Source of the DNA: Luteibacter aegosomatis
GTDB lineage: Bacteria > Pseudomonadota > Gammaproteobacteria > Xanthomonadales > Rhodanobacteraceae
Direction of reading: 5' to 3'
Assembly (NCBI RefSeq): GCF_023078455.1
Contig: NZ_CP095740.1
Location: 4,142,001 to 4,206,000 of the forward strand
DNA length: 64,000 nt
The translations under genes were made by a program, and so were the position numbers. The notes below the pieces were generated by a model, which was not told the DNA's origin, made no database searches, and saw only the letters and a program-made list of their open reading frames with translations. Shown here in pieces: positions 50,491-60,559 of this stretch. Each line of letters starts with the position of its first letter. Position 1 is the stretch's first letter.

Positions 50491-52310
50491 CATAAGCGCC
50501 GACGCAGGAAGACATCAACAGTACTGACGATAGAGCGGAGGCGGACTCTACCTCATCGGTCCAGATTGGCGGTGACCTGCCGTACGTTCGTGCCAACTCC
50601 GACAGCCCGGTGGTCAATCAGATCCACAATTACCTGTCCGACGCCAACCAGCGTCCCGCGCTCGATGGCGAGAACCGGACGCGCGGCTGGCGCATCGACC
50701 TCGAGTACCGCCTCGGCGACCACGACATCAAGGGTGGTTTCGACCGCCAGATGCTCTTCACCACCACGGGTTCGGCCAGTGCCAACCTCGACGAGTTCGG
50801 CGGTGAATACCTCTATATCGTGGATCCCTCGGGCGCGAACCCGCTGGGCCTTGTGCAACGGACCCGCATCGCAAGCGGCGGCAACTACGCGCTGCTTCTC
50901 AAGGCGGCCTACCTGGAAGACAACTGGCAGGTGAGCGACCGCTGGCTTGCCTACATCGGCCTCCGAAACGAAGCGTTCACCAACTACAACAACGCTGGCG
51001 AGCCCTTCATGAAGCAGGCCGCGCAGTGGGCTCCCCGCCTCGGCCTGAGCTGGGACGTGAACGGCGATTCGTCGTTGAAGGTGTACGCCAACGCGGGACG
51101 TTACTTCCTCGCGCTGCCCAACGGCGTGGCGGTTCGCGGCGCCGGCGGCTCGTTGTTCACCACGCAGACCTTCACGTTTACCGGCGTGGATCCGACCAAC
51201 GACATGCCGCTCGGCCTTACGCCGATCGAACCGGTGCAGTCCGCGAACGCGGAGTTTGGCCAGCCGCGCGATCCACGTACGGCCCGTATCAAGGACCTGA
51301 AGTCGCACTACCAGGACGAATTCATCGTGGGTGCCGACAAGCAGGTCACCGACGACCTCACCGTGGGTGCGCGTGCCATCTATCGCGTGCTGAAGTCGCA
51401 GGTGGACGATACCGCCGACAGCCGTCCGGTCTGCCGCTTCATGGTGGCCAACTACACCGACTATTCTTCCTACGACCAATGCGTGGAAGACTTCACCTAT
51501 CAGGGCATCATCTTCAACCCGGGCAAGGGTGCCGAGTTCGACGTGAACATCGCCGCGCCGAACGATCCGGTGGAGCTGCGCCACATCAAGCTCTCGTCGA
51601 AGGATCTCGGCTTCCCGGATCCGAAGCGCAAGTACGCCTCGCTCAACGTGTACGCCGAGCATCCGTTCAGCAACAACTGGTACGGCCGCGTCGATTACAC
51701 ATGGTCGCACAGCTACGGAAATACGGAAGGCCAGGTGAAGTCGGACATCGCCCAGCAGGACGTCGCCGCCTCGCAGGACTGGGATTTCCCCGAGTTCATG
51801 AACTGGGCCGGAGGCAACCTGCCAAACGACCGTCGTCATCAGTTCCGTGCATTCGGCTACTACCAGTTGACTCCGGAGTGGCTGGTCAGTACGACCATAC
51901 TCGCCGCCTCGGGCCGCCCGAAGAGCTGTATCGGTTCGTGGTTCGTCGACGAAGACGGTCGCTACACCGATCCGTCCAACTTGTATATGACCAGCGCCAA
52001 TGCCGGTGGTGCGTACCACGTCTGCTATGGCACCCCATCGCCGCGTGGGGCCAAGGGTAACCTGCCTTGGACCTATTCGCTGGATGCGGGCGTCACGTGG
52101 AGTCCGGCTTTCGCAGACCACAAGCTGTCGTTTACCGGCACGGTGTTCAACATCTTGAACACGCAGCGCATGACCGTGTACGAAGAACGTGCTCAAGGCG
52201 GTCCGGTGCGCAACGGCTCGAACGGCGGTAACCCGCTGGCGGTCTACAAGCGCGCCATCGACTACTCCACCCCGCGTTACTTCCGCTTCTCGGTCCAATA
52301 CGACTTCTAA
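50491..52310 (+). pseudogene. 5'-truncated Oar-type TonB-dependent receptor
   Basis: About 605 codons of a TonB-dependent receptor of the Oar/carboxypeptidase-regulatory-like type: YLEDNWQVSDRWLAYIGLRN, LGLSWDVNGDSSLKVYANAG and the C-terminal YFRFSVQYDF ending in Phe. Intact relatives are about 1000 residues; the signal peptide, regulatory domain and plug are missing. Receptor-like translation (DDRAEADSTSS, VQIGGDLPYVRANSDSPVVN) begins only after an in-frame stop at about 50488, exactly where AT-richer DNA ends. A GTG at 50610 could start the remnant, but it cannot be functional. Confidence 0.85.
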
Positions 52311-52361
52311 GGCATCGCCAGCAAGGCATTATTAGAAAGACGAAGTGTAACTCCCCAGATT

Positions 52362-52397
52362 GCCGTCCCCGGCGGGAGCCGAGGACGGCTTATTTTT
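52362..52397 (+). terminator. Terminator after the receptor remnant
   Basis: GCCGTCC (52362-52368) pairs with GGACGGC (52383-52389), followed by TTATTTTTA. It also overlaps the end of the convergent M61 peptidase gene. Confidence 0.75.
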
Positions 52398-54342
52398 ACT
52401 TGCGCGCGCCGATGATCTCGCTGAGATAGTCCGGCGTGCCCTCGACGCGTACGAGGTGCGGGTACTGCAAGCCGTCGTGGTAATCCACCGGTACCGTGCG
52501 ATAGCCGCCCTGATACTTGAGCAGCAGCACGATGGGCGATTGACCACCCTTGGCGGCGGCGATCTCGTTCTTCAGCACGTCTTTCGAATACGCCTTGCCG
52601 TTCACCGCAACGAGGGTCGCGCCGGTGCTGATACCGGCCTTGAAGGCGGGGCCATCCCAACGCACGTCGTTGACCTCACCCTCGTCGTTCATCGTGAGGC
52701 CGATCGACCAGGCGAAGTTGTACAGATGCCGGGACGGCTCGTGGCGGCTGTTGTATTGCTTTTCGTACGCGCTTTCCTGATCGGTGTAGACCAGTTTCCA
52801 GCCTGTGGCCGCGATGCCGTCGAGCAACGGCGGGTTGACCGTATTGACGTGCGCGCGAAGGAAAGTGGCCCAATCGTACGGCGCCACGCCATTCAAGGTG
52901 GCCACCACCTCGTCGAAGGTGTATGTCCTGGGCACATAGCTGCCGTCGTCGACACCGAAGAACGCATGCGCGAAATCGTCGAGCGATTTCCTGTCGTGCG
53001 TGAGGCCGCGCAGCTTGGCGTCCACTTCCAGCCACATCATCTGGCCTCCGCTGTAATACTCCTCGCTCATCTGCCAGCTGCGATACGGCAGTGCCGTGCG
53101 GTGGGCGGCCGTCGGATCGTTGGTGGTGTCCTCGAGCGTACGCCACTGGAGCCCGACGCGGTTGCGATCGTAATTGGCGGCCGTCATGGCCAGGGCATCG
53201 CGGAACTGCTGCGGCGACCAGATCCCCGAACGCGCGGTCAGCACGAATCCCCAGTACTGGGTCTGCCCCTCGTAGACCCAGAGCAGCGAGTCGCCCATGG
53301 GCACGTTGAAATTGGGCGTCCAAAGATCGGCGGGGCGCCGGAACTTGCCGTTCCACGAATGCACGTATTCATGGGCCAGCAGGTCGCGCTCGGGCGCCGC
53401 CTCGTTCCAGGCGGTGAAATAGTCCGAACCCAGGCCGTCCTCGCTGGATTGGTGATGTTCCGTGCCGTTGCCACCCAACTGGTCCGATAGGGAGAACAGG
53501 AAATCGTAGTGATCGTAGTGATGCGATCCGAAGAGCTTCACCGCTTGCGTGACCAGCGCGCGATGCACCTTGACCTGCTCGGGCGTCATTTCCAGGTCGC
53601 CGGGTTTGTCGCCGAAGACATCCAGGTGCACCGGTGCCTTGTCGCCCGGATTCAGGTCGACGCGCTTGAAGTAGCGGCCTGCGTACACTGGTGAATCGAC
53701 GAGATTATCGAACGTCACCGGCCTGAAGGTCGTGGTATCGCCCGACGGCGACGCCGTCTCCAGGGCCGTGCCGAACTGCCAGCCATGCGGCAGGGTCATG
53801 CTCGGCACGAACGTGATACCCCGCGTGAAATAGCCGGCTGGATACAGGGCGACCTTGCTCCACTCCATGTCCATCATGCGATCGGTGATCTCGAAGCCGC
53901 CATCGCGCGGCGAGAGGTACTGGAATTCGGCATCGATCGCGGATACATCCGCGGGCACATCGAGATGGAAGGCGTACACGTTGTACTTGTCGCGTTTCCA
54001 CGCCAACGGCTTGCCATTCGCCGTGAGCTTGAGTCCGGCGAGCATCGCGATCGGGCCGGACGGCGAATGGTCACCGGGTATCCACTGGGGATACAGAAGC
54101 GTCAGCTCGCCTGCCTTGACCGGTATCGTTTCATGGACGCGAAAAATGCCCTGGGCCGTATCGCTGGCATCGACGTGCAGCGTTATCCGACCCGGATAAG
54201 GCACATCCTGCGGCGGCGGTACCGCGTCGGCGCCTATCTGCTGAGCACTGGCGGACCCCGCCACCATGCCCGTTATCAAAGCCATGCCGAGCAAGAATTT
54301 ACGATGGACGGCAGGCGACGCAACGCGACGAACGTAGGACAT
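52396..54342 (-). CDS. M61-family aminopeptidase with PDZ domain
   Basis: A 648-residue exported metallopeptidase of family M61 (glycyl aminopeptidase type). Signal-like N-terminus (VHRKFLLGMALITGMVAGSASA), N-terminal beta domain, zinc motif HEYVH at 324-328 (LLAHEYVHSWNGKFRRP), the family's MWLEVDAKLR region, and a C-terminal PDZ domain (about 560-630, WDGPAFKAGISTGATLVAVN). Cleaves N-terminal Gly/Ala from peptides in relatives. Start may also be an internal Met at the signal peptide. Confidence 0.9.
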   Translation of the reverse strand: MSYVRRVASPAVHRKFLLGMALITGMVAGSASAQQIGADAVPPPQDVPYPGRITLHVDASDTAQGIFRVHETIPVKAGELTLLYPQWIPGDHSPSGPIAMLAGLKLTANGKPLAWKRDKYNVYAFHLDVPADVSAIDAEFQYLSPRDGGFEITDRMMDMEWSKVALYPAGYFTRGITFVPSMTLPHGWQFGTALETASPSGDTTTFRPVTFDNLVDSPVYAGRYFKRVDLNPGDKAPVHLDVFGDKPGDLEMTPEQVKVHRALVTQAVKLFGSHHYDHYDFLFSLSDQLGGNGTEHHQSSEDGLGSDYFTAWNEAAPERDLLAHEYVHSWNGKFRRPADLWTPNFNVPMGDSLLWVYEGQTQYWGFVLTARSGIWSPQQFRDALAMTAANYDRNRVGLQWRTLEDTTNDPTAAHRTALPYRSWQMSEEYYSGGQMMWLEVDAKLRGLTHDRKSLDDFAHAFFGVDDGSYVPRTYTFDEVVATLNGVAPYDWATFLRAHVNTVNPPLLDGIAATGWKLVYTDQESAYEKQYNSRHEPSRHLYNFAWSIGLTMNDEGEVNDVRWDGPAFKAGISTGATLVAVNGKAYSKDVLKNEIAAAKGGQSPIVLLLKYQGGYRTVPVDYHDGLQYPHLVRVEGTPDYLSEIIGARK

Positions 54343-54543
54343 GGAGGTATCCGGCGATGGGAACGGTAAGCGCGCAACTTACCATTACCGTCATCGGATA
54401 GGACAAGGCCGCCGTCGCTGGAAGATCTGATCGCAACGCGTGGAGACCCCAACCGATGGCACGGATGCAGTGAAGATGAAACCCGTAATATCTACCAAGG
54501 GCGCTGATGCGTCCTCTCCTTCACTCATCGAGGCATTTCATCC

Positions 54544-54840
54544 ATGCGTGCATCGCTATCGGCCGCCCTGCTGTCCACCCTGCTCATCGGCACACCCGCG
54601 TTCGCGGCTACGGGCACCGGAAAGATCGAAGGCCATTGCAAGGCCGGCCAGCAGTTGGTGATCACCGCCGAGCGCTCGAAGGCGGTCGTCGGCGCCACGT
54701 GCGACAAAGCGGGTACGTTCCACGTCGACCACCTGGGACCGGACCAGTACTTCATTCATACCGGTGGCTCCACATCGGATGCCGACGCGACCGGCGTGCC
54801 GGTGCTGGCGGGTCGCGTCTCTTCCGTCGACGTGAAATAG
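54544..54840 (+). CDS. Small secreted protein, unknown
   Basis: A 98-residue exported protein: signal MRASLSAALLSTLLIGTPAFA, then GTGKIEGHCKAGQQLVITAE and GPDQYFIHTGGS. Two cysteines (GHC, ATC) could pair. The strand pattern suggests a small transthyretin- or carboxypeptidase-regulatory-like beta fold, but this is not certain. No family recognised. Confidence 0.7.
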   Translation: MRASLSAALLSTLLIGTPAFAATGTGKIEGHCKAGQQLVITAERSKAVVGATCDKAGTFHVDHLGPDQYFIHTGGSTSDADATGVPVLAGRVSSVDVK

Positions 54841-54977
54841 CGCCGCGACATCGAGTACCGACTGGCGTCGGGCCGATTGTCGGTGCCCCTGCCAACAAGC
54901 TACGGCGTGGCAGCGCGCGCCGCGGGAATAGGCCGAACACCTATCGCCTCTGGTCCGAGCCGATCATCGGAATGAGA

Positions 54978-55009
54978 CACCCGCGACGCCACAGATGACG
55001 TCGCGGGTG
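54978..55009. other. Strong intergenic hairpin
   Basis: CACCCGCGACG (54978-54988) with CGTCGCGGGTG (54999-55009), 10-base loop, no T run. The 54.84-55.08 kb gap holds nothing else recognisable; the hairpin may close the small secreted-protein gene. Confidence 0.55.
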
Positions 55010-55084
55010 CGCCTTAGCAGGGTCGCCGAAGCAGCGTGACTTCGCATGCAGGAAGCGAGGAACCGACACCAAGTCCTGAAAAGC

Positions 55085-55112
55085 AAAAGGCCTCGCTTTC
55101 GCGAGGCCTTTT
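55085..55112. terminator. Bidirectional terminator left of the integrated element
   Basis: AAAAGGCCTCGC-TTTC-GCGAGGCCTTTT, perfect 12-bp stem with T runs both ways. It lies next to the left copy of the attachment repeat and was probably the original terminator of the tRNA-Gln gene before the element inserted. Confidence 0.85.
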
Positions 55113-55118
55113 GCCAGT

Positions 55119-55132
55119 TTGGCTGGGAGACT
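55119..55132. repeat. Left attachment-site repeat (att)
   Basis: TTGGCTGGGAGACT, identical to the 3' end of the tRNA-Gln gene at 57138-57151. The matching stretch ends there (next base differs), so 14 bp is the core visible. Confidence 0.8.
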
Positions 55133-55320
55133 TACCCCCCTGTAACAGGGCCTAAGCCATTGACTGATAAGTCCCTGATGCGCGAGACAACTTCGGTGGG
55201 ATTGACCTCCGAAGTTGACCGAGAATGGGAAGGCTATCAGGCGGCAACCGTTACGCCAAGATCACCTTCTGGGGCTTTTCAACCACGCCTCGATTTTATG
55301 TCCGTGTGCAGGCGATGAGG

Positions 55321-56019
55321 TCATCGGGCTGGATCTCGATACACCCGCACGGTCGCAAGCTCAACGATGTCCGTTAGCTTCCCATCAAAACCCGGAAGGG
55401 GTTTGAATGGGTAGGTTTCTATTTCCCGTCCGTCCCTTTTTTCTTTGTCCCGATAGGCGTTCACTTGCGCCCAGTAGGTTGCTGCCGTGCTTCGTGAATG
55501 CTCAAAAAAAGCGCTCACGTCGGGGCTCACCATCCAAAGTTCAAAATGGCGTTCCTCGACCAGCTTGGCTTCTCCGCCGACCCAGACCTTGTCGGCTGAC
55601 CATGTGCGCTTTTTGTCCTTGCCCTGCACGTTCAACTTGATCTTGGCTTCGGGATAGAACGGATCGCGGTCGGTGAACCGGCGAACTAACCAGAACTCCC
55701 AACCGTCTCGCGGGCGCCCATAGATTTCGCCCAGAAAGTCGGTTCTGACGGGGCAATGGTCACCTGGCCGCGGCGAAGTGATTGAACCGGTCGGCGCCGG
55801 CCCCCAACGCTTAGCCGCCCTCGGCGGCAGGTAATAGGACACGATCGCCAACAGGAAGAACGCGATTGCCGCGTAAAGAATGAACTTGGTGCTCCCCATC
55901 ACCACTTGGTTATCCTTCCACTTCACATAAATGATCGCGGTGGCAAGGAACAGCAAAAACGACAAAACTGCGGACAAGCTCCACAGGTTCCTGAAAATCT
56001 TCTTGATCAACTCTGGCAC
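55321..56019 (-). CDS. Membrane-anchored cargo protein of the element
   Basis: A 232-residue protein with two N-terminal membrane helices (about 14-33 and 44-64, LWSLSAVLSFLLFLATAIIY and FILYAAIAFFLLAIVSYYLP) and a soluble C-terminal domain of about 160 residues. No family recognised. GTG at 56019 has AGGGGA eight bases upstream; an ATG at 56073 would add 18 residues. Lower G+C than the chromosome, consistent with arrival on the element. Confidence 0.65.
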   Translation of the reverse strand: MPELIKKIFRNLWSLSAVLSFLLFLATAIIYVKWKDNQVVMGSTKFILYAAIAFFLLAIVSYYLPPRAAKRWGPAPTGSITSPRPGDHCPVRTDFLGEIYGRPRDGWEFWLVRRFTDRDPFYPEAKIKLNVQGKDKKRTWSADKVWVGGEAKLVEERHFELWMVSPDVSAFFEHSRSTAATYWAQVNAYRDKEKRDGREIETYPFKPLPGFDGKLTDIVELATVRVYRDPAR

Positions 56020-56232
56020 GGTAAAAAATCCCCTGTAAACGCGCCGACTAGTGCTGGTCAGCGACCCATGCAACTAACTTATCGTCAACCAGCACAGCAT
56101 CAAACCAGCCACGGATCAAGAGCAAGCATCGAGCTCCGGTGACAGCCCAAGCTCAGTGCTGGACCTCACGGGCCCGACTTGCGAAACGCGGCTCGATTTG
56201 AGCCACATAATCCAGATGTCCGAGCAGGCTCT

Positions 56233-57058
56233 TCACCGCGTCGGCCTTTTTGGCGACCGATGCTGCCGTACGGATTTCGTCAACCTTTGCTTGATCAGTC
56301 GGTGCTGCTCCTTGGGCGCCGCGGCTTTGCCCCGCCGGATCTCGACCCCGGTGATGACTTTGACGGATCGCTTGGGAAGCACCTTGGATTGCCGGGGTGG
56401 ACCTTTACCTTTTGCCGGGCAAAAAGGCGCCGCGCCCATTCCAAATCGGGCACTCCACACGCTGGCCATGGGGCGCGTGATCGCCCCAACACGCAAGTGG
56501 TCTCCGATCGTTTCGGCAAACCCGTCCAGTGCGCGGGAGCGCTGCGACCAGGTGTTGGGTTTGAGTGCCGCCCCCCTCGATCTCGGCGTAATCCTTGATT
56601 GCCTCGTCAAGGGTCGGGCCGCTTGGCACGGGGGCCGAACCTTGCGCCAGCCGTTGACCACGCCGCTCTAAATACGGGCGCAATGCCTCCATGCCTTGGC
56701 GGTGATCTTCGTCCGTCGCATTCGAGCGCAGCTTGTCGCCTTCGGGGGTTTCCCACTCCCATTTGCGAACCGTCAGACCCAAACGCCGGGCCAGATCGTC
56801 TCCCTCATCCTGCTCGTCACCATCGCCGCCCCACGACACACCGCCCATGCCCTGTCCTCCCTGCCCGGCCATGGCGAAGATTTGAGCACACTTGGCGCTG
56901 AGGACATAAGACCAGGCGCGAGCCTGGACCGGATCGCGGGTTCTCAATGATTGTTTGATCAGACTGCGTCCCAGGGCCGCCTGGAGCTGCCGGGGAACGA
57001 CCACGCGGAAATACCAGATGCCGGACGTGTCCCGCCAAAGATGATGTGCCAAGCGCAT
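56233..57058 (-). pseudogene. Frameshifted tyrosine recombinase (integrase) remnant
   Basis: The frame from 57058 starts like a DUF6538-type integrase N-terminus (MRLAHHLWRDTSGIWYFRVV, PRQLQAALGRSLIKQSLRTR) and runs to TLDEAIKDYAEIEGGG. The continuation LKPNTWSQRSRALDGFAETI lies in another frame (within 56233-56661), so a frameshift occurred near 56570. The catalytic domain with the R-H-R-Y residues is missing. Located beside the tRNA end of the element, as expected for its integrase. Confidence 0.8.
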
Positions 57059-57102
57059 GACTTATACCGACCAAGCCGCCTGAGCACGAAATCACAGGCA
57101 AC

Positions 57103-57132
57103 AAAAAAGCCCCTGATTTCTCAGGGGCTTTT
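57103..57132. terminator. Terminator between tRNA-Gln and the element
   Basis: GCCCCTGA-TTTC-TCAGGGGC with A6 on the left and TTTT on the right. Read leftward it ends tRNA-Gln transcription. Together with the hairpin at 55.1 kb both ends of the element now carry a terminator beside the repeat. Confidence 0.85.
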
Positions 57133-57137
57133 CGGTG

Positions 57138-57151
57138 TTGGCTGGGAGACT
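57138..57151. repeat. Right attachment-site repeat (att) within tRNA-Gln
   Basis: Second copy of TTGGCTGGGAGACT, forming the acceptor end of tRNA-Gln. The tRNA is intact, as expected when the incoming element restores the gene. Confidence 0.8.
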
Positions 57152-57212
57152 AGGATTCGAACCTAGATAAACGGAGTCAGAGTCCGTTGTCCTACCGTTA
57201 GACGATCTCCCA
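57139..57212 (-). tRNA. tRNA-Gln (CTG)
   Basis: Seventy-four bases folding as a complete tRNA on the minus strand: acceptor TGGGAGA/TCTCCCA, D-arm, anticodon stem ACGGA/TCCGT with loop CTCTGAC (anticodon CTG, glutamine codon CAG), T-arm with GGTTCGAATCC, and encoded CCA. It served as the integration site of the adjacent element. Confidence 0.95.
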
Positions 57213-57281
57213 ATAAACCGGGATTCGATGCGCTCTGACCGTGATGCATCGAATGTTGAAGCAGGTAATTCTAAAACAGAA

Positions 57282-57674
57282 TTAGCGCTTCGAGAACTGC
57301 GTGGCGCGACGGGCCTTGTGGAGACCGACCTTCTTACGCTCGACTTCGCGGGCGTCGCGGGTCATGAAACCGGCCTTGCGCAGCGGCGACTTGAGCGCTT
57401 CGTCGTACTCGACGAGGGCGCGGGCGATGCCGAGGCGGATGGCGCCGGCCTGGCCCGTGATGCCGCCACCGGCGACGGTGACCATGATGTCAAACTTCTC
57501 GGAATTGTCGGTCAGCTCGAGCGGCTGACGGACGATCATGCGCGAGGTCTCGCGGCCGAAAAACTGATCGAGCGGCTTGCCGTTGACCACGATGCCACCG
57601 GTGCCCTTGCGGAGGAACACGCGGGCGGCGGAGGTCTTGCGGCGGCCGGTACCGTAATTCTGCTGGGTAGCCAT
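57282..57674 (-). CDS. rpsI: 30S ribosomal protein S9
   Basis: A 130-residue ribosomal protein S9, complete: [20 protein letters not shown] at the start, [19 protein letters not shown] in the middle and the C-terminal tail [10 protein letters not shown] that reaches the P site tRNA. It follows rplM by nine bases in the conserved rplM-rpsI operon. Confidence 0.98.
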   Translation of the reverse strand: MATQQNYGTGRRKTSAARVFLRKGTGGIVVNGKPLDQFFGRETSRMIVRQPLELTDNSEKFDIMVTVAGGGITGQAGAIRLGIARALVEYDEALKSPLRKAGFMTRDAREVERKKVGLHKARRATQFSKR

Positions 57675-57683
57675 GTCGGTTCC

Positions 57684-58112
57684 TTAGATTTCCAGCGCCT
57701 GCGGCTGCTGTGCGGTGTGCGGGTGTTCGGCGCCGCCGTACACCTTGAGCTTGCGGTACATGGCGCGACCCAGCGGGTTCTTCGGCAGCATGCCCTTGAC
57801 GGCGATCTCGATCACGCGCTCCGGGTAGGTGGCCAGAAGATCCTTGAGGCTGGTGGTCTTCAGGTTGCCGACGTAGCCGGTGAAGCGGTGGTACATCTTG
57901 TCGTCCAGCTTGGCACCGGTGACAGCGACCTTGCCGGCGTTGATCACGACGATGTAGTCGCCGGTATCGACGTGCGGGGTGAACTCCGGCTTGTGCTTGC
58001 CACGGAGACGGCGAGCGACCTCGGTCGACAGACGACCCAGGGTCTTGTTCGTGGCGTCGATCACGAACCAATCGCGCTTGACGCTCTCCGGCTTGGCGCT
58101 GAACGTTTTCAT
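57684..58112 (-). CDS. rplM: 50S ribosomal protein L13
   Basis: A 142-residue ribosomal protein L13: [40 protein letters not shown] and the C-terminal [14 protein letters not shown]. An early assembly protein of the large subunit. The start at 58112 gives the universal L13 N-terminus; the frame is open upstream but unrelated. First gene of the rplM-rpsI operon. Confidence 0.98.
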   Translation of the reverse strand: MKTFSAKPESVKRDWFVIDATNKTLGRLSTEVARRLRGKHKPEFTPHVDTGDYIVVINAGKVAVTGAKLDDKMYHRFTGYVGNLKTTSLKDLLATYPERVIEIAVKGMLPKNPLGRAMYRKLKVYGGAEHPHTAQQPQALEI

Positions 58113-58383
58113 TTCGAAAATACCTGGTTTGCCGCCCTGAGAGGCGGAACACGGAATCGGTGAAAGCAAAGACGCGAGAGAATAGCGGAACCGCCCTTCA
58201 TCGCGCAAGCCCACCAGATAGGTGAGCTTCGGGCCGACAATCATAACATGACGACAGGGCCGTATCGCAACCCTGCCACGGACGGGACATCCATCGGCGC
58301 GACAAGCGGCCGCAGCGGCGATGGCTCCGTTCGGGGCGGCGCGCATTGTAACGTGTGTCATCCCCCTTCGTCAGGAGTATCCC

Positions 58384-59025
58384 ATGTCCGTCCGCACGCT
58401 GAGCCCTCTCGACCGCCTGCTGGCCGGCCTGGAGCGCGCCATGGAGGCCGTGGCCGGTTCGCCCGAGGCGGCACGCCCCTCCCCGGGGGACGCCGTGGCC
58501 GACGCCGCGATGGACGATGCCGAGCGCCGTCACGCCGCGGGGCTCATGCGGATCAACCACGTCGGCGAGGTCTGCGCCCAGGCGCTTTATTACGGACAGG
58601 CCGCCCTGGCCCGCACGGACGAGACCCGCGCCCACCTCATGCATGCCGCGCAGGAAGAAACCGACCACCTCGCCTGGTGCGCCGAGCGCCTGAACCAACT
58701 CGACAGCCGCCCCAGCCTGCTCAATCCCCTCTGGTACGCCGGCAGCTACGCCATCGGCGTGGCGGCGGCGGCCGTGGGCGACCCGATCAGCCTGGGCTTC
58801 GTGGTGGAAACCGAACGCCAGGTGGAGGCCCATCTCGCCGAGCATCTCGAGCGCCTGCCGTCGCAGGACGCGCGCTCCCGCGCCATCCTGCGCCAGATGC
58901 AGGCCGACGAGGTGCGCCACGCCGAGGCCGCGCAGGCCCGAGGCGGCGTCGACCTGCCCTTCCCCATTCCGCACCTGATGCAGGCGGCCTCCGCCGTCAT
59001 GAAGACGGTGGCTTACCGTCTCTAG
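58384..59025 (+). CDS. coq7: Coq7-type demethoxyubiquinone hydroxylase
   Basis: A 213-residue di-iron hydroxylase for a late ring hydroxylation in ubiquinone synthesis. Ferritin-like four-helix ligands appear in order: [33 protein letters not shown] and [10 protein letters not shown]. Divergent from rplM, convergent with the extensin-like gene by four overlapping bases. Some gammaproteobacteria use UbiF instead; Xanthomonadales use Coq7. Confidence 0.93.
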   Translation: MSVRTLSPLDRLLAGLERAMEAVAGSPEAARPSPGDAVADAAMDDAERRHAAGLMRINHVGEVCAQALYYGQAALARTDETRAHLMHAAQEETDHLAWCAERLNQLDSRPSLLNPLWYAGSYAIGVAAAAVGDPISLGFVVETERQVEAHLAEHLERLPSQDARSRAILRQMQADEVRHAEAAQARGGVDLPFPIPHLMQAASAVMKTVAYRL

Positions 59026-59708
59026 TGGCAGAAGCCGTATCCGCGCCCCTGCACATGAAAGTGGGTGCGGTGGGCCGCGTTGTAGTCAGGCCCCAGGAAG
59101 GCGCCGAAGTAGTGGCAGCCGTCGCCCTGCAAGACCTTGAGGAAGGGCGCGCGGGCAGGATCGAGCCAGTCCTTTTCGATGCTTACCCGGCGGCCGTCGC
59201 CCAGCCGGAACCCCGTGATGTCGAAGGCGTCCGCTCGGGCATGGCGGCTGAGTGGCGCCTGCTCGCGATGGTAGACGTTGCGGCAGGCATAGCTGCCCAC
59301 GTGATCGATGGCGCGCACGGGCTGGCCGAACGCGACCCGCGCGCCCGGCTGCAGCACGTTGCGGTCGAACAGCACCAGCGACGCCGCGAGACGGCAGGTG
59401 AGCATCACGGGCGAGGCGAGCTTCGCGTCCTCGAGCGCGGAAAGGCGCACCGCGTTCGACCAGCCGCATCCGTCGGCCTGCTCTCGGTCGGCCAGCGGCT
59501 CGAAGACGGCCCCGGCATCGCGCAGGGCGGCCCGGCAGCGTGGCGCATCGTCGGCCAGTCGGGAAAGCTTGTAGCCGAGGAAGAGGTCGGGCTCGGCGCG
59601 CAGGTCCAGCGGCGCCCACGGGTTGTATCGGTCGGGCGGCCGCCAGCCGCTGGACCAGGCCAGGGCCCCCACGGCCAGCAGGAGGGCGAAGAGCAGCCAG
59701 GCACGCAT
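59022..59708 (-). CDS. Extensin-like C-terminal domain protein
   Basis: A 228-residue protein with an N-terminal membrane anchor or signal ([18 protein letters not shown]) and an extensin-like C-terminal domain: [31 protein letters not shown] and [13 protein letters not shown]. The H-x-x-x-D-x-x ... H-x-H arrangement resembles zinc D-Ala-D-Ala carboxypeptidases (VanY/DD-peptidase fold). A cell-wall role is likely, the exact activity unproven. Confidence 0.83.
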   Translation of the reverse strand: MRAWLLFALLLAVGALAWSSGWRPPDRYNPWAPLDLRAEPDLFLGYKLSRLADDAPRCRAALRDAGAVFEPLADREQADGCGWSNAVRLSALEDAKLASPVMLTCRLAASLVLFDRNVLQPGARVAFGQPVRAIDHVGSYACRNVYHREQAPLSRHARADAFDITGFRLGDGRRVSIEKDWLDPARAPFLKVLQGDGCHYFGAFLGPDYNAAHRTHFHVQGRGYGFCH

Positions 59709-59744
59709 GGACGCACCCTAGCCGGGACAAGGTGAAGCCCAACG

Positions 59745-59768
59745 AAAAAGCCCCGCTTTCGCAGGGCT
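59745..59768 (-). terminator. Terminator of speD
   Basis: Stem AGCCCCGC (59749-59756) with GCAGGGCT (59761-59768, one mismatch); leftward it is followed by TTTTCG. Five bases from the speD stop. Confidence 0.75.
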
Positions 59769-59773
59769 CGTCG

Positions 59774-60559
59774 TCACATCAGGTTGCGGCCGTGGAAGAG
59801 TTCTTCGATCTCGCGGCGCAGCAGCGACTCGATGCGCTGGCGTTCCTTGAAGGAGAGATCGTCGGCCTGGGCCTCGAACAGGTAGGTGTCGAGGTCGAAG
59901 TCCTTGATGTGCATTTTGGTGTGGAAGATGTTTTCCTGGTAGACGTTCACGTCGAACATCTCGTACTTCTGGCGAATGTGCTTGGCCAGGTAGTCCTGCA
60001 CCGAGTTGATCTTGTGGTCGATGAAGTGCTTCTTGCCCTTCACGTCGCGCGTGAAGCCGCGCACGCGGTAGTCGGCGATGACGATGTCCGACTCGAAGCT
60101 GTCGATCAGGTAATTGAGCGCCTTCAGCGGGGAAATGACGCCGCAGGTGGCCACGTCGATGTCGGCGCGGAACGTGGCGATGCCGTTGTGCGGGTGCGTT
60201 TCCGGATACGTGTGGACGGTGATGTGGCTCTTGTCCATGTGCGCCACGACGGCGCCCGAGATGGTGTCGCGACCCAGCTTCTCGACCACCGGCTCCTCGG
60301 AGATGAGGATGGTGACCGACGCGCCCTGCGGATCGTAATCCTGGCGGGCGATGTTCAGGATGTTGGCGCCGATGATCTCGGCCACGTCCGTAAGAATTTG
60401 CGTCAGGCGATCGGCGTCGTACTGCTCATCGATGTATTCGATGTAGTTCTGGCGCTGCTGCTCCGAGACGGCGTAGCAGATATCGTAGATGTTGAAGCTC
60501 AACGCCTTGGTAAGGTTGTTGAAACCCTGCAGGCGAAGGCGGGGAAGCGGTTTGACCAC
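59774..60559 (-). CDS. speD: S-adenosylmethionine decarboxylase proenzyme
   Basis: A 261-residue proenzyme of the E. coli SpeD class (264 residues), supplying decarboxylated SAM for spermidine synthesis. The self-cleavage site lies at Lys110-Ser111 in [15 protein letters not shown]; Ser111 becomes the pyruvoyl group. [20 protein letters not shown] is family-specific. GTG start 60559 with GGAGAG upstream gives the normal N-terminus; the long open frame beyond is spurious. Confidence 0.94.
   Translation of the reverse strand: MVKPLPRLRLQGFNNLTKALSFNIYDICYAVSEQQRQNYIEYIDEQYDADRLTQILTDVAEIIGANILNIARQDYDPQGASVTILISEEPVVEKLGRDTISGAVVAHMDKSHITVHTYPETHPHNGIATFRADIDVATCGVISPLKALNYLIDSFESDIVIADYRVRGFTRDVKGKKHFIDHKINSVQDYLAKHIRQKYEMFDVNVYQENIFHTKMHIKDFDLDTYLFEAQADDLSFKERQRIESLLRREIEELFHGRNLM

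Larger units (their letters stand above)
55119..57151. mobile_element. Remnant integrative element at tRNA-Gln
   Basis: A 14-bp direct repeat TTGGCTGGGAGACT occurs at 55119-55132 and at 57138-57151, the latter being the 3' end of a tRNA-Gln gene. Between them lie a broken integrase next to the tRNA and one cargo gene, with G+C lower than outside. This is the classic footprint of a tyrosine-recombinase element integrated at a tRNA 3' end, now mostly deleted. Confidence 0.8.

Noticed and set aside
50553..52298. 581-codon frame opposite the TonB receptor remnant
   Set aside because: The plus strand gives strong TonB-barrel similarity through the C-terminal Phe; the opposite frame has none.
54950..54972. 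Fourth REP-like copy
   Set aside because: Only CGAGCCGATCATCGG resembles the core; the flanking bases do not match.
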